64,000 bases of DNA, taken from Leisingera sp. NJS204. Lineage in GTDB: Bacteria > Pseudomonadota > Alphaproteobacteria > Rhodobacterales > Rhodobacteraceae. The position numbers were made by a program, and so were the translations under genes. The stretch spans positions 1,603,501 to 1,667,500 of the forward strand of contig NZ_CP035417.1 of assembly GCF_004123675.1 (NCBI RefSeq). The letters run 5' to 3'. This document shows positions 1 through 8,838 of this stretch, piece by piece; position 1 is the stretch's first letter, and each line of letters begins with the position of its first letter. The notes under the pieces were generated by a model that ran no database searches, was not told where the DNA came from, and saw only the letters and a list, made by a program, of their open reading frames with translations.

Positions 1-8
1 TTGCCAGG

Positions 9-500
9 TCAACCCCGGCTGTTTGCCGCCGTTTCCAGCCACTCTTCCAGCTCAAGCACCATGTTGTCCTGGTCCTCGTCGGAAAGGCCGATGAATTCGC
101 GGGCTGGTATGCCGCCCCAGGGAATTGAAGCCCCGTTTGAAGCGGTGCCAAAGGCGCCTTTGGCGGCACCAAACTGCATGACAGCGGCCTGGATGGCATT
201 GGAGCCGTACTCCAGCCCGTCTTTGCTGGCCTCATAGAAGAGGCTGTTTCGCATGTCGCCTGATTGATTCAACGGCGCGCCATAGGACAGGCCCAGCTTG
301 GCGTAGCGGTCGATTGTCGTCTGGGACCGCGGCGCAAATGGGCTGCCGTCGGGGTTTTCGCCCTTCAGCATCCGGTCCTGGGTGGAGTTGATCAGGTATT
401 CGCCCAGGTCCGCCATCGCCTCGGAGGGATCGTCAAGCGCGTTCCGGAGCGCTTCCAGCATCGGGTCCAGGGTGTCCGTGTTGTAAACAAGTCCGCTCAT
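9..500 (-). CDS. Mu gpG-like virion morphogenesis / tail completion protein
   Basis: A 163-residue protein of the phage virion morphogenesis (Mu gpG) family, thought to act in head-tail joining or tail completion. The N-terminal half resembles the family, with a helix around residues 12-40 (LDPMLEALRNAL...) and the family-like 'NPDGSPFAPRSQTT' stretch at about 49-62. It ends cleanly with TGA. It is the last complete gene of the leftward head operon in this window, about 70 bp after the gp30 homologue; that gene order (portal, gp30, G) is Mu-like. Downstream Mu genes (protease/scaffold I, major head T) would lie to the left, outside the window. Confidence 0.8.
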   Translation of the reverse strand: MSGLVYNTDTLDPMLEALRNALDDPSEAMADLGEYLINSTQDRMLKGENPDGSPFAPRSQTTIDRYAKLGLSYGAPLNQSGDMRNSLFYEASKDGLEYGSNAIQAAVMQFGAAKGAFGTASNGASIPWGGIPAREFIGLSDEDQDNMVLELEEWLETAANSRG

Positions 501-572
501 GGCTATATTCTACCTGCTTTCGTTGGGGGCATCAGACCGCCAGGCTCATAACCTGGAACCGTGTTCGGGCGT

Positions 573-1832
573 TCAGGTCGGGGACCCTTCGGAAGCTCTT
601 CTTCCCCACATGGATTGAACTGCCAGCATCCGGCGTTTTCTGCCGCGGATCTCCATGGCCACCGTGTAGGTGACGCCGCCAATCCGGCGCGTGAACCGGA
701 CCACAGGCAATCCGGCCCGTGTCTCGCCCGCCTCCTCGATGACGTCCGGCTGGTTCAGAATTCGGGGCAGCAGCGCATAAGTTTCCGCACTGATGGGGAT
801 CTGGCCGCGCAGGGCTTCAGCAGTGCCGCCGTGTCCCGAAAGGATGTGCCGCACTGCAGGCGCGTCCAGCGTGAAGTGATAGTTCTCCAGATCGCTGCCC
901 AGCAAGTCATTCACCCGCTGGCGGTGCGCCTGGGTGAGGCGGCCCATGGTCCGCACCGGCTGCACGCTGCGGCCCTCCTGCACGGCCTTTGCATAGCGGC
1001 GCAGGTCGGTCATCAGCGACGGCAGGTTGCGGTAGGCGCTGGACAAGGCATCCTGTTGAACCGCCGGGAAATCGTCCAGATAGGCACGGGCAATTGAATA
1101 CGGCCAGTTTACCGTCTTCTTGGCCATGGCCTGCACCAGGTCGGCAACAGATGCGCCTGGCGCCTGGCCCCAGCCCTCATCTATGCCGGCGGGCGCGCCG
1201 GTTTCTGCCAGGGGAGCGTCCCAGCCGTCCCGGAGCTTTACACCCGGCTTGCCGCCGCGCCGGATCGCTCCGGCAATTGAGCGGGCGCCAAAGACATTGC
1301 AACTGCAGCCAAAGCCATTGGGCGGGAAAGCAAACGGCCAGAACGGATGATCGGCGGGAAGGATCAGCCCGTCCCAGGAGAGGTGCTGCAGGCGCGGTTC
1401 CAAGGATCCGCCGTGCCGGTATACCAGAAACGGAAAGTTGCCGTTGCGGAGCTGCGCCAGGCGCCCGGCCATGTAGCTGGTGCGCATATTGGTGCGGTAG
1501 ATGGTCCGCATCCGCCAGTTCCGGCCTTTTTCGCTGTCTTCGCCGGTCCAGCCGGTCCAGCCGCGCCGGGCTACAATGGCCCGGAAATCATCTTTGAACG
1601 CTTCAAAGCCGGTGCCTTCTACAATGGCTTTGTCCAGGGCGGCGGCCAGGTCTGCCAGCAGATCGGCCTTGGTGGCTCCGGCGACGGCAAGAGACCGGTC
1701 ATGAGCCGCGCCTTCCAGGTCATCCCACGCCACCGTGGGAACCAGGTCGCCGAGCCGCAGACGGAAGGCCGCAACCTGCTCCTTGAAAGGGCGGCGGAAG
1801 GTGGCCGCCAGCGCATCAGTCACCGGCTTCAT
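573..1832 (-). CDS. Phage Mu gp30-like head morphogenesis protein (Mu F family)
   Basis: A 419-residue minor head protein of the Phage_Mu_F family, needed for head assembly and found next to the portal in Mu-like and SPP1-like phages. The family core is visible at about residues 105-185: 'RTIYRTNMRTSYMAGR' followed by 'HLSWDGLILPADHPFW' and the cysteine-containing 'NGFGCSCNVF'. A C-terminal extension (about 300-419) contains a PBECR-like 'HFTLDAPAVRHILSGHG' stretch. The start lies inside the end of the portal gene (17-bp overlap), which suggests coupled translation. Confidence 0.85.
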   Translation of the reverse strand: MKPVTDALAATFRRPFKEQVAAFRLRLGDLVPTVAWDDLEGAAHDRSLAVAGATKADLLADLAAALDKAIVEGTGFEAFKDDFRAIVARRGWTGWTGEDSEKGRNWRMRTIYRTNMRTSYMAGRLAQLRNGNFPFLVYRHGGSLEPRLQHLSWDGLILPADHPFWPFAFPPNGFGCSCNVFGARSIAGAIRRGGKPGVKLRDGWDAPLAETGAPAGIDEGWGQAPGASVADLVQAMAKKTVNWPYSIARAYLDDFPAVQQDALSSAYRNLPSLMTDLRRYAKAVQEGRSVQPVRTMGRLTQAHRQRVNDLLGSDLENYHFTLDAPAVRHILSGHGGTAEALRGQIPISAETYALLPRILNQPDVIEEAGETRAGLPVVRFTRRIGGVTYTVAMEIRGRKRRMLAVQSMWGRRASEGSPT

Positions 1833-3459
1833 CCTCTACAGCAGCCCGCCCGCCGGCCGCCGCCGCCAGGATGGCATCGGAAAGGGAAGCGGTCAGCCCG
1901 GACGCATCCAGGTCGGAAAAGGAGTTCAGCAGGATGTCCCGTAATTCCTCAAGGCTGGACGCCGCTTCAAACATGGCTTCAATCTGATCCAGCATCCCGT
2001 CCACCGCCGGGCCTGCCTCACGCTCAAGCCGGGCGGTCAGATCCGCAATTGGCGACACCCCCGAAAAACCGCCCGTAGAGGGCTGTTCGGCCTGCAGGGC
2101 GGTATCGCCCCCTGAAAAACCGTTCCGGGTATAAAACCCCCCTTTAAAAATGCTCTCAGGGGTATTCCCGTTGCCTGCGCCCGGTTGCATTCCCGGCTGA
2201 GGCGGGGTTTCGGGCGGTTTGCCCAGAATTCGCTCCCCGCTCTTGGGCGCGGAAAGCCCGAGCTTGGCCAGGACTTCCTTTTCGGAAACCTGAAGACCCA
2301 CCTCGACCCAGGGCGTTGCGGCATCTGTCCAGGCCTTCAGGTCTTCGGCTTCAGGACGGGCAAGTTTCAATTGGGGATAGCGTTTTTGCGGCCCGAAATT
2401 CAGGTCAATAAACGGGCGTACCAGCATTTGGTTGAGAACACCGGCCAGCAGGCTGGCGTCGGCGGTTTCAATATCCTCCTGGACCTGCCGGTGCTCTTTG
2501 CCGGAGCCAAGCCCGCCGGTAACCGCGTCTGTGGTGGAGGTCTGCCCAAGAACCGCCTTGGAGGTCTGTTTGTCCAGCCAGTCGGCGCGCCGTTCATATA
2601 GGTCCACAGAGCCGCTGATATTCTGCGCCTCAATGAATTCCATCATCATGCTGTCCGGCATGATGGCCGCGCAATCCCCGGCGATATTGACCACCGCGTG
2701 ATAAAGCGTGTCCTTTTCCTCTTCAGAAGTGCCGGGGCCGTATTTCCCGATCCGGATAGGCTGGCCATAGGTCTGCGTGAAAATCGCCCAGTCCCGCTGG
2801 GTGAAGGCTTTGAACATCCAGGCCCAGGCGGCGGGCCGGGCAAGTCCGCCGCGCACCGGGAGGCCGGACTTGGCCTTGATCGGGGCAAAAATGAATTTGT
2901 AGGCGGGCAGGGGTTCTTCCTGGCCGCCTTCATTCAGCATCACCGGGGTACGCAGGTCTTTGCGCTGGAACCGGAACCAGCGCGGATCCCGCCATTCCAG
3001 CCGCTGGGGCACGGTCATTCCGTCCGCATGTTCCCAGATGATTTCGGTAAAGGAATAGCCCTTGCCGACACCATCCAGGATATCAAACAGCTCGCCCTGC
3101 AGCTCGTCACGGGTCAGCCAGTCGCGGAAGGCATCAGCGTGTTTTTTCTCTGCTGCTGTTGTCCCGCGCGTTGTCACGGTGGCAGGCAACTGGCTGACGG
3201 CCCGCTTTCGGGTGCCGACCACACCCAAATAATGCAGATCCCGCTCTTCAATGGTCTCGGCCAGTTCCAGGTACCGAACCGGGTCGCCCTGGTCAGCGGC
3301 CCGCAGGATATTGGCAAGCCGCACCGGGTCCAGCCCGTCGCCGGGATATCCGGACACAGGGGACCGCACACTGCCGAATGAAGCGGCAGCGATTTCCTCG
3401 GTCAGAGCCTTGCGGTCAACCGGACGGCCATAGGGATCAAGCACAGGAGATTTTGCCAT
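1816..3459 (-). CDS. Mu gp29-like portal protein (DUF935)
   Basis: The portal protein forms the dodecameric DNA entry ring at one head vertex. The chosen start is the ATG at 3459, which overlaps the TGA of the preceding small gene (TGATG) and gives 547 residues, normal for the family. An upstream in-frame start at 3492 would add 11 residues but lies inside that gene. The DUF935 signature region includes 'HYLGVVGTRKRAVSQLP' and 'WEHADG...LEWRDPRWFRF', followed by a long C-terminal tail rich in Pro/Gly. It follows the terminase and precedes gp30, as in Mu. Confidence 0.88.
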   Translation of the reverse strand: MAKSPVLDPYGRPVDRKALTEEIAAASFGSVRSPVSGYPGDGLDPVRLANILRAADQGDPVRYLELAETIEERDLHYLGVVGTRKRAVSQLPATVTTRGTTAAEKKHADAFRDWLTRDELQGELFDILDGVGKGYSFTEIIWEHADGMTVPQRLEWRDPRWFRFQRKDLRTPVMLNEGGQEEPLPAYKFIFAPIKAKSGLPVRGGLARPAAWAWMFKAFTQRDWAIFTQTYGQPIRIGKYGPGTSEEEKDTLYHAVVNIAGDCAAIMPDSMMMEFIEAQNISGSVDLYERRADWLDKQTSKAVLGQTSTTDAVTGGLGSGKEHRQVQEDIETADASLLAGVLNQMLVRPFIDLNFGPQKRYPQLKLARPEAEDLKAWTDAATPWVEVGLQVSEKEVLAKLGLSAPKSGERILGKPPETPPQPGMQPGAGNGNTPESIFKGGFYTRNGFSGGDTALQAEQPSTGGFSGVSPIADLTARLEREAGPAVDGMLDQIEAMFEAASSLEELRDILLNSFSDLDASGLTASLSDAILAAAAGGRAAVEDEAGD

Positions 3460-3647
3460 CAGCCGCGCCCCCGGAGTTTGCTCCACAGCCAATTGAAAAG
3501 ACCGGGCCGCGGGCTGGAAAAATCCTGACCGGCGGGGGCTGCGGTTTGCACTTGAGCCATTTTCACCCGCTCTTTCCGCAGTTCCATTACCTGCCGTTGC
3601 GCGCGGTGCGCTTTAAGCCGCTTGCGCTCTTTCTTTGTCCGGGCCAT
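3459..3647 (-). CDS. Small basic protein between terminase and portal
   Basis: A 62-residue, strongly basic protein beginning MARTKKERKRLKAHRAQR. Its ATG overlaps the terminase stop (TGATG) and its own stop overlaps the portal ATG (TGATG), so it is embedded by translational coupling on both sides; this is the main argument that it is real. Helical and Lys/Arg-rich at the N-terminus, with an aromatic patch (LFNWLW) near the C-terminus. Function unknown; a nucleic-acid or head-associated role would be a guess. Confidence 0.6.
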   Translation of the reverse strand: MARTKKERKRLKAHRAQRQVMELRKERVKMAQVQTAAPAGQDFSSPRPGLFNWLWSKLRGRG

Positions 3648-5359
3648 CAGAACCCCCCCTTGATTCGGGCGCCCAGCGGGCCGCTCCACGTGTTTTTCGG
3701 ATTATCCGCCGCTCTGTTCCGGGCCAGGCGTTCGGCGCCGGTCCTGGATGGTGCGGTGGTATTCTGCGGGGCCGCGGCGGCCCGGTAGCCGAACTCAACG
3801 AACCGCATCCGGGACGCGAAATGCGCCAGTGCCAGGCCGACGGCATAGTCGCCGTGGCGCCGCTTGACGCCTTTTTTCCCCTTGGCCAGCTCCTTGTCGC
3901 GGATATCGGGCACCTTGGGGATGCCCCGGATTTCCTTCACAGCGCGCAGGTCGGTCAGGTGATCCGCATCCGCACCGATTGAAATCATGTCGCCTTCAAA
4001 GGCGGTTTTAAGGGGCGGCATATTCACCCGGTACCATTCCAGGCTGAACTTGATTGCCCAGATCAGGCCGGGCGTTTCTTCGCTTTCGCGCAGGCCGAAC
4101 CGGCGGCCCATGTCTTCTGCCACAGTCCAGCCCATGCCGGTGGCATCAAAGGCAGCCCCCAGCAGGCGCGGCAGAACACATTCCAGAACGTCGCCGACAA
4201 TGGCCTTTTGCTCATTGCCTGGCACGTTGCGCATTTCCAGGGACATAGCTTCACGCCGCCGCAGGTTCTGCTCGAGCATCAAAAGCGGCAGGACCGAAAG
4301 ATCCGCCACCCTGGCAAAGTCAAACCCGGCCGCATAATGCGGCGTCATATCAAGCCCGCACAGAACCTGGTCCAGTTCGCGCATAAAGGGCCGCATGTGT
4401 TCGGACTGATGCTGCGGGGTCATGTGCAGGTAGTTGTCGGGCAGTTCCAGGCGCAGCACCGGGGCGTCAGCCGTCATGCGGGCCTCAATCAGCGGTGCGG
4501 CCAGCCAGGCGCCGGAGCCGGACTTCGGGATGCAGTGCAGCTCCTCGTCGGCGTCATCGCCGTAAACGGCGTGGATGCTGTCTATCCACTTCTGCTTTTC
4601 TTCCGGCGTGTCGGGCTTTCCCGTGACCAGGGCAATCCGTTCATAAAGCCCGGCGTCCACCGCCTCGTTGAAGGTGACGCGCACCACTTTGGCAATGTCG
4701 CCGCGCTCGCCGGAATTGACCTGGCGCACCAGGACATTGAAGGGGTTGCTGTCCCCGTCATGGGTGGAAATGACCAGGACCTTGCCGCCCCACATCAGGA
4801 GGGCGTTTGCCGCCTTCAGCATTTCGTCCAGCTCGTCGTGGAAGGCTGCCTCGTCAAAGATCACATAGCCCTGGCGTCCGCGCAGGGAACGTGGCTTGCT
4901 GGTCAGCGCGACGATTTCAAAGCCGCTGGCAAAGCGGATGCGGAAGGCGCTGATGTGCCGGTCTTCTTCGCCCTCTTTCTGATCCTTGAACAGGAAATCC
5001 TGCACCGCCGTTGCGGCAGGCATGAAGGCCTTGGCCCACATGGCGCAGGTGTCGATAAACTCGCGCGCCATATCCAGATTGAAGCCGATATAGAGCGTAT
5101 CCATGCCGCCCGCTGGCTTAGACGCGCCGGAGGTCAAGACAGCGTCTGCGCCCACGCCCCAGGTCATCCCGATACGGCGGGATTTCTCGCAGACCGTGAA
5201 CTGGTAGGCAGCCGTCGTTTGCAGGAGCTTGGTCTGGTACGGCAGCAAGACAGCCGGAAGGCCCTGGCTGGTGTCGATGATATCAGGAAAGGATTGCGCA
5301 CTGTCAGCGCGCAGTTGTTCCCATTCCGCGTCGGTGATTTGTCCGGTTTCGGCGCTCAT
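3647..5359 (-). CDS. Mu gp28-like large terminase subunit
   Basis: A 570-residue packaging motor: ATPase plus nuclease that drives phage DNA into the prohead. A Walker-A-like segment (EKSRRIGMTWG, about 58-68), Walker B with catalytic glutamate (VIFDEA, about 165-170) and a downstream 'STHDGDSNPF' coupling motif are visible. The C-terminal nuclease half includes 'GFDFARVADLSVLPLL', where the acidic residues fit an RNase-H-like active site. Preceded by the DUF3486 gene and followed by the portal, as in Mu-like phages. Confidence 0.92.
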   Translation of the reverse strand: MSAETGQITDAEWEQLRADSAQSFPDIIDTSQGLPAVLLPYQTKLLQTTAAYQFTVCEKSRRIGMTWGVGADAVLTSGASKPAGGMDTLYIGFNLDMAREFIDTCAMWAKAFMPAATAVQDFLFKDQKEGEEDRHISAFRIRFASGFEIVALTSKPRSLRGRQGYVIFDEAAFHDELDEMLKAANALLMWGGKVLVISTHDGDSNPFNVLVRQVNSGERGDIAKVVRVTFNEAVDAGLYERIALVTGKPDTPEEKQKWIDSIHAVYGDDADEELHCIPKSGSGAWLAAPLIEARMTADAPVLRLELPDNYLHMTPQHQSEHMRPFMRELDQVLCGLDMTPHYAAGFDFARVADLSVLPLLMLEQNLRRREAMSLEMRNVPGNEQKAIVGDVLECVLPRLLGAAFDATGMGWTVAEDMGRRFGLRESEETPGLIWAIKFSLEWYRVNMPPLKTAFEGDMISIGADADHLTDLRAVKEIRGIPKVPDIRDKELAKGKKGVKRRHGDYAVGLALAHFASRMRFVEFGYRAAAAPQNTTAPSRTGAERLARNRAADNPKNTWSGPLGARIKGGF

Positions 5360-5381
5360 GGACAGACCCCGGCAAGCGCAT

Positions 5382-5954
5382 TCATCGCTTGCCCCCGAAC
5401 AGGATTTGCTCCCGGATTGCCTCGACCGTTTCAGCCGTCATACCGAGCTGGGTTGCGGCTTTCGCCATGTCTCCAGCGGCCTCTTCTTTGGCCTTCAGCG
5501 CAATGCGGCCGCGCTCATCATCCATCAGCTTTTCGCGGATGCCGGAGCTGGCCATTACGTCTTTCATCATCTTGCCGATGAAATGCAGTTCGCGCGGATC
5601 GATCTCGCCGCCGTCCTTGCTCATTTGATGCTGCATGGATTTGAACGCCAGCGTGGTTAGCATCTGGAACAGCACGTTGTGCCGCTGGGCTTCTTCTTCC
5701 AGCCCGGCTTCGGTCATCCAGCTAGCAGCCCATTGGCTGGCCTGCTCCTGATACTTGACGAATTCGCGGTATTCCTGGCCGTACTCGTGAACCGCAGACT
5801 TGCCAATCTGCAGCTCTATGCCTTCTTCCTGCAGCTTGGCATTCAGGTCATCTGCGATTTTCTCATAACCGCTCCAGCCGCTGTTCTTCAGCGTCTCGTT
5901 CAGCCAGTCGCGCACCTCGCCTGGCATCATGTTGATTTTACGGGGGCGCGGCAT
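5382..5954 (-). CDS. Mu gp27-like protein, probable small terminase subunit (DUF3486)
   Basis: A 190-residue DUF3486 protein. This family sits directly upstream of the Mu-type large terminase and is taken to be the small, DNA-recognising subunit. The N-terminus MPRPRKINMMPGEVRDWLNETL and the HTH-like stretch 'IADDLNAKL...IGKSAVHEYGQEYR' match the family pattern, followed by long charged helices consistent with oligomerisation. 22 bp separate it from the terminase start. Confidence 0.85.
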   Translation of the reverse strand: MPRPRKINMMPGEVRDWLNETLKNSGWSGYEKIADDLNAKLQEEGIELQIGKSAVHEYGQEYREFVKYQEQASQWAASWMTEAGLEEEAQRHNVLFQMLTTLAFKSMQHQMSKDGGEIDPRELHFIGKMMKDVMASSGIREKLMDDERGRIALKAKEEAAGDMAKAATQLGMTAETVEAIREQILFGGKR

Positions 5955-5957
5955 GGA

Positions 5958-6257
5958 TCAGGCGCCCGGGTCCGGAAGCCGCACACCGGGGTCGGTGGCC
6001 TCATTTCGAGCAAGTCGCAGGCCGCGACGGGTCAGTTCCGCAATGACTACTTCATTGTCACCGGAGGTTTTGACAAAGCCCTTTTCTTCGAGCCAATGAA
6101 GATCCGCGACGGCTTCATTGTAGAACGTTGGAATGCCGCAACCCTTTGCCACCATTAACAAGATATCTGCATTTGTGGGGAGGTTGTTCACGCCAAGCAA
6201 ATGATGGAGAAAAACCCCTCGGCGAAGGACCCGTTGCTGTTTTTGATAACTGCTCAT
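5958..6257 (-). CDS. Mu gp26-like winged-helix phage protein
   Basis: A 99-residue protein resembling the small winged-helix proteins (VpaChn25_0724-type) that lie between DUF2730 and DUF3486 genes in Mu-like phages. Visible are a helix-turn-helix-like run 'NADILLMVAKGCGIPTFYNEAVADLHWLEEKGFV' and a wing 'VVIAELTRRGLRLA'. The start overlaps the end of the DUF2730 gene (ATGA). Role unknown in Mu; DNA binding is inferred from the fold only. Confidence 0.7.
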   Translation of the reverse strand: MSSYQKQQRVLRRGVFLHHLLGVNNLPTNADILLMVAKGCGIPTFYNEAVADLHWLEEKGFVKTSGDNEVVIAELTRRGLRLARNEATDPGVRLPDPGA

Positions 6258-6631
6258 TTCGTGAGGTTCCGTAGGTAGGTTTCGTGGCCTTGAACCGTGC
6301 GCTCTAAACGCCTCTGCCCTTCGGCAAGGGCTTGCATCTGGGTCGCAATCGCTCTGAGGGTGCCGTCCATTTCAGTCAGGGTGAGCTGAAGCTGATGGAC
6401 CTCTTCTTTCGCGGGCAGGTTTTCCACGATGTGTTGCAGGGATTGGATTTCCAGAGCGTGTTCGTCCATTCGTTTTGACCCGGTGTGAAACCGAGCGTCG
6501 ATTGTCTTGAACTGCTCTGAAAGGTCGTCGCCGCGGCGCCCGAACCAGGCATAAACTGCCGATCCGAGCGCCGCGACATAGGCGCCAGCCGTGAAGGCGT
6601 TAGACCACGTGAACGTGGGGTCGAACTCCAT
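6254..6631 (-). CDS. DUF2730 family membrane-anchored coiled-coil protein
   Basis: A 125-residue protein with one N-terminal membrane segment (about 12-30, FTAGAYVAALGSAVYAWFG) and then a long coiled coil (about 38-115) rich in Glu/Gln/Leu. This is the DUF2730 layout of Mu-like phages, where the gene lies between lysis and packaging genes. Function not established; a role in lysis or as a membrane-attached accessory is possible. Overlaps both neighbours by a few bases. Confidence 0.75.
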   Translation of the reverse strand: MEFDPTFTWSNAFTAGAYVAALGSAVYAWFGRRGDDLSEQFKTIDARFHTGSKRMDEHALEIQSLQHIVENLPAKEEVHQLQLTLTEMDGTLRAIATQMQALAEGQRRLERTVQGHETYLRNLTK

Positions 6632-6942
6632 CAGTGAAGCTCCCCCGACGGTTCCGGTTCGGCTGCGCCAATCGCCTGAAACTCTCTGCCATACCCAAGG
6701 ACACAGGCCGTACCGCCGGGCGATGTGGCCGATATCGTCCAGGTGCCGGTTTCCGGAGAAACGAACAGATGAATGGCATTGCCGTTCCTGGCGAGCATTT
6801 CAGCGGCGGGGGCCTCGCCGTACTTTTCAAAAAGAATGGCGGCCAGTTCATCGAAACGGGCATAGCACTGCGTAGCCGCGGCGGCGGGCTGGACGAAAAA
6901 GCCCAAGGCGATAGCGGCGGAAAGTGCGAGAACCCGGATCAT
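6631..6942 (-). CDS. Small exported protein in lysis cassette
   Basis: A 103-residue protein with a clear signal peptide (MIRVLALSAAIALGFFVQPAAA, cleavage near 22-23) and a mature part with two cysteines (about 26 and 80) that could form a disulfide. It sits between holin and DUF2730 genes with ATGA-type overlaps. The position would suit a spanin-type or periplasmic lysis accessory, but no Rz/Rz1 features (lipobox, proline-rich region) are present, so the function is unassigned. Confidence 0.65.
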   Translation of the reverse strand: MIRVLALSAAIALGFFVQPAAAATQCYARFDELAAILFEKYGEAPAAEMLARNGNAIHLFVSPETGTWTISATSPGGTACVLGYGREFQAIGAAEPEPSGELH

Positions 6943-7469
6943 GCCGCACCGCCTTTCATACCGGCAATCACCGCGTCCTTGTTCTTGGACCCGACCGACG
7001 AGCCAAAATAGAAGTTCAGCACCTGGCTAAGTCCGGTGGCCAGTGAGCCAATCAGCAGGGTGACAACCGGGCCGGTGGCCGCAGGCAGTTCGTACAAAGA
7101 CACATAGGCCAGGACCACAAAGAACCCGACAATCACAGCAGCGGCCAGAACGCCAGGAACCCAGTCCCTGGTCTGGACCTGGCGGGCGCGGGCGCTGGCG
7201 CGATCATCAGCGGCGATGCGTTCCAGCTCGATGCCGGCTGCCTGAAGCTGGGCGGCAAATTCTGCATCGACCTGCTTCAGCTTGGCCAGATCGGCGGCAG
7301 ATGCGCCCAGGATGGCCTGTTCCACCTCGTTGGAGGACGCGCCCTGGCGGCCCATGAATTGCGTGGCCAGGGCATCAACAGCCACCCCCGCCATAGGCCC
7401 GCCCAGGGCCGCCGCGACGGTCGGCGCAACAGTGCCCAGAAACCGGATGATCTTGGCTTTGTTTTTCAT
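6939..7469 (-). CDS. Holin-like membrane protein (three-TM type)
   Basis: A 176-residue protein with an N-terminal Gly/Ala-rich hydrophobic region, a central amphipathic helix (about 45-95) and two strong membrane segments near the C-terminus (about 108-128 and 135-155). It resembles the 'holin of 3TMs' family found next to endolysins in alphaproteobacterial phages and gene transfer agents. It overlaps the endolysin stop codon (ATGA), supporting a lysis role: permeabilising the inner membrane to release or activate the endolysin. Confidence 0.75.
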   Translation of the reverse strand: MKNKAKIIRFLGTVAPTVAAALGGPMAGVAVDALATQFMGRQGASSNEVEQAILGASAADLAKLKQVDAEFAAQLQAAGIELERIAADDRASARARQVQTRDWVPGVLAAAVIVGFFVVLAYVSLYELPAATGPVVTLLIGSLATGLSQVLNFYFGSSVGSKNKDAVIAGMKGGAA

Positions 7470-8353
7470 GTCTCAGCCCCTTTGAAGCCGGGTTTGGAAA
7501 TGGTGACAGGATCGGCGTAGCTTTCGGCAATCCACCCCTCGGCGCCGCCATAGATGACCTTCAGCCAGTCGCGCCCGGCGACGGTTACAGAGGCGATGAC
7601 CGGCACGCGGGTTTCATCGGGGATCTGCGCAATGACATTGGGATTGAAGCTGGGCCAGCGGCGCATATTGAGCGTGTCGCCGGGTGTGCTGATGATCACA
7701 AAATCGTCTGCCGCGGCGGGAATTTCCTCATCGCCCAGTTCCGCCTCGGCCGGGTCGGTGCGGCCAAGGATAAGCGACCGGATATGTTCCAGCGGGAAAA
7801 GCGGGTTGGTGTCCACCTTACGGCCGGGGGACACGTACCAGTGGGTGGTCATGTCTTCGAGAGTCGGAATGGACGAAAACAGCGTTTGCAGCAGGCCTAC
7901 CAGAGCTGCGATTTGCTCCTCGGTGTAGGGCATCCACAACCCGTGGCCGTGATGGGGCGTCTCGGCTTCTTCAATGCCGTATTCCAGAATGCTGAATTTC
8001 TGGCCGAACCAGGTGCGGGCGGATTGCTCCGATGCCCGCGTCATGCGGCCGGGGTTCACCATCTCGATGCCGATGGAGAACCCATTGCACCATTCGCGGC
8101 CATGATACTCTGATTTTCCGGCGTGGCTGGCTTTCCGGTTGACCGGGACCTGCTGCTCGATGTGCCCGTCACGCTCGATCACAAACTGGACCGACACCTT
8201 GGCGCCGTTGTCCTGCAAGTAGCGGGCGGCGTTGCCCTTTTCGATCCTGCTGGCGGTGTCGTGAAGAATGACCAGGCTGGGAGTGATCTCGTGGCCAATC
8301 CAGCGCGCTTCGTTGAAATCTATGCCAGTGACTCTGCCGTATTGGATGCCCAT
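7466..8353 (-). CDS. Endolysin: N-acetylmuramoyl-L-alanine amidase with C-terminal SH3 domain
   Basis: A 295-residue cell-wall lysin. The amidase_2 domain (about 1-190) shows zinc-ligand contexts 'VILHDTA' and 'TTHWYVSPGRKVDTNPLFP', plus 'FSIGIEM'. A C-terminal bacterial SH3 domain (about 220-285: STPGDTLNMRRWPSFNPNVIAQIPDET...GGAEGWIAESY) should bind peptidoglycan. The ATG at 8353 is preferred; a TTG at 8380 lies in a palindrome. No signal peptide, so it depends on the adjacent holin. Confidence 0.88.
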   Translation of the reverse strand: MGIQYGRVTGIDFNEARWIGHEITPSLVILHDTASRIEKGNAARYLQDNGAKVSVQFVIERDGHIEQQVPVNRKASHAGKSEYHGREWCNGFSIGIEMVNPGRMTRASEQSARTWFGQKFSILEYGIEEAETPHHGHGLWMPYTEEQIAALVGLLQTLFSSIPTLEDMTTHWYVSPGRKVDTNPLFPLEHIRSLILGRTDPAEAELGDEEIPAAADDFVIISTPGDTLNMRRWPSFNPNVIAQIPDETRVPVIASVTVAGRDWLKVIYGGAEGWIAESYADPVTISKPGFKGAET

Positions 8354-8367
8354 TTCCGGCCCCTTAA

Positions 8368-8387
8368 AACCCCATTTCAATGGGGTT
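8368..8387 (-). terminator. Palindrome between Mor-like gene and lysis genes; weak terminator or activator site
   Basis: A perfect 9-bp inverted repeat (AACCCCATT / AATGGGGTT) with a 2-bp loop. Read leftward it is followed by TTTTAA, resembling a weak intrinsic terminator ending the early transcript just after the Mor-like gene. Mor-family activators also bind dyads, so it could instead be part of a middle/late promoter. Confidence 0.45.
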
Positions 8388-8445
8388 CAAATTGGGGGAT
8401 CGGGACGGGACGATACACCCGCACCTATGTGCGGGGCAGTTGACG

Positions 8446-8838
8446 TCAGACGCCGGGAAACAGGGAAGGCTGGTTGGGGTCGGACTTGCGCCGCGCGCCG
8501 GGTTTCCGCAACCAGCGGCGGACGCTGACGTCGGTCACGCCAAGCTTGAGAGCAATTTGCACGGTTGGCAAGCCCTGAGAATGATAGACTGCAGCCCGCC
8601 ATTCCTTGACCAAGGGAACACGGCGTTGCAAGCGGTTTTCAATGGCTGCCAGCATCCGGGCCTTAGGGTAGCCAATCAGCTCAACAACTTTGGAACGGGC
8701 AGTCGGGTGGGTGGCGATGTAGGTTTCAACACCGCCAAAGGCTTCGAGAAAACGCAAGGTGTCCTCAAGCCCCAGGGCTTCCATATAGGGGTCCACCTGG
8801 GCAGGCGGCTTAGGAAAACTCAGTTCATCCTTTGCCAT
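8446..8838 (-). CDS. Mor-like middle/late transcription activator
   Basis: A 130-residue protein with the layout of the Mor/C activator family of Mu: an N-terminal dimerisation part ('LEDTLRFLEAFGGVETYIATHP', about 24-45; 'FGG..TYI' is the family hallmark), then 'VVELIGYPKARML', and a C-terminal helix-turn-helix ('TVQIALKLGVTDVSVRRWLRK', about 92-112). In Mu, Mor is the last early product and switches on middle transcription. Here it likewise sits at the boundary between early and lysis/head genes. Confidence 0.72.
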   Translation of the reverse strand: MAKDELSFPKPPAQVDPYMEALGLEDTLRFLEAFGGVETYIATHPTARSKVVELIGYPKARMLAAIENRLQRRVPLVKEWRAAVYHSQGLPTVQIALKLGVTDVSVRRWLRKPGARRKSDPNQPSLFPGV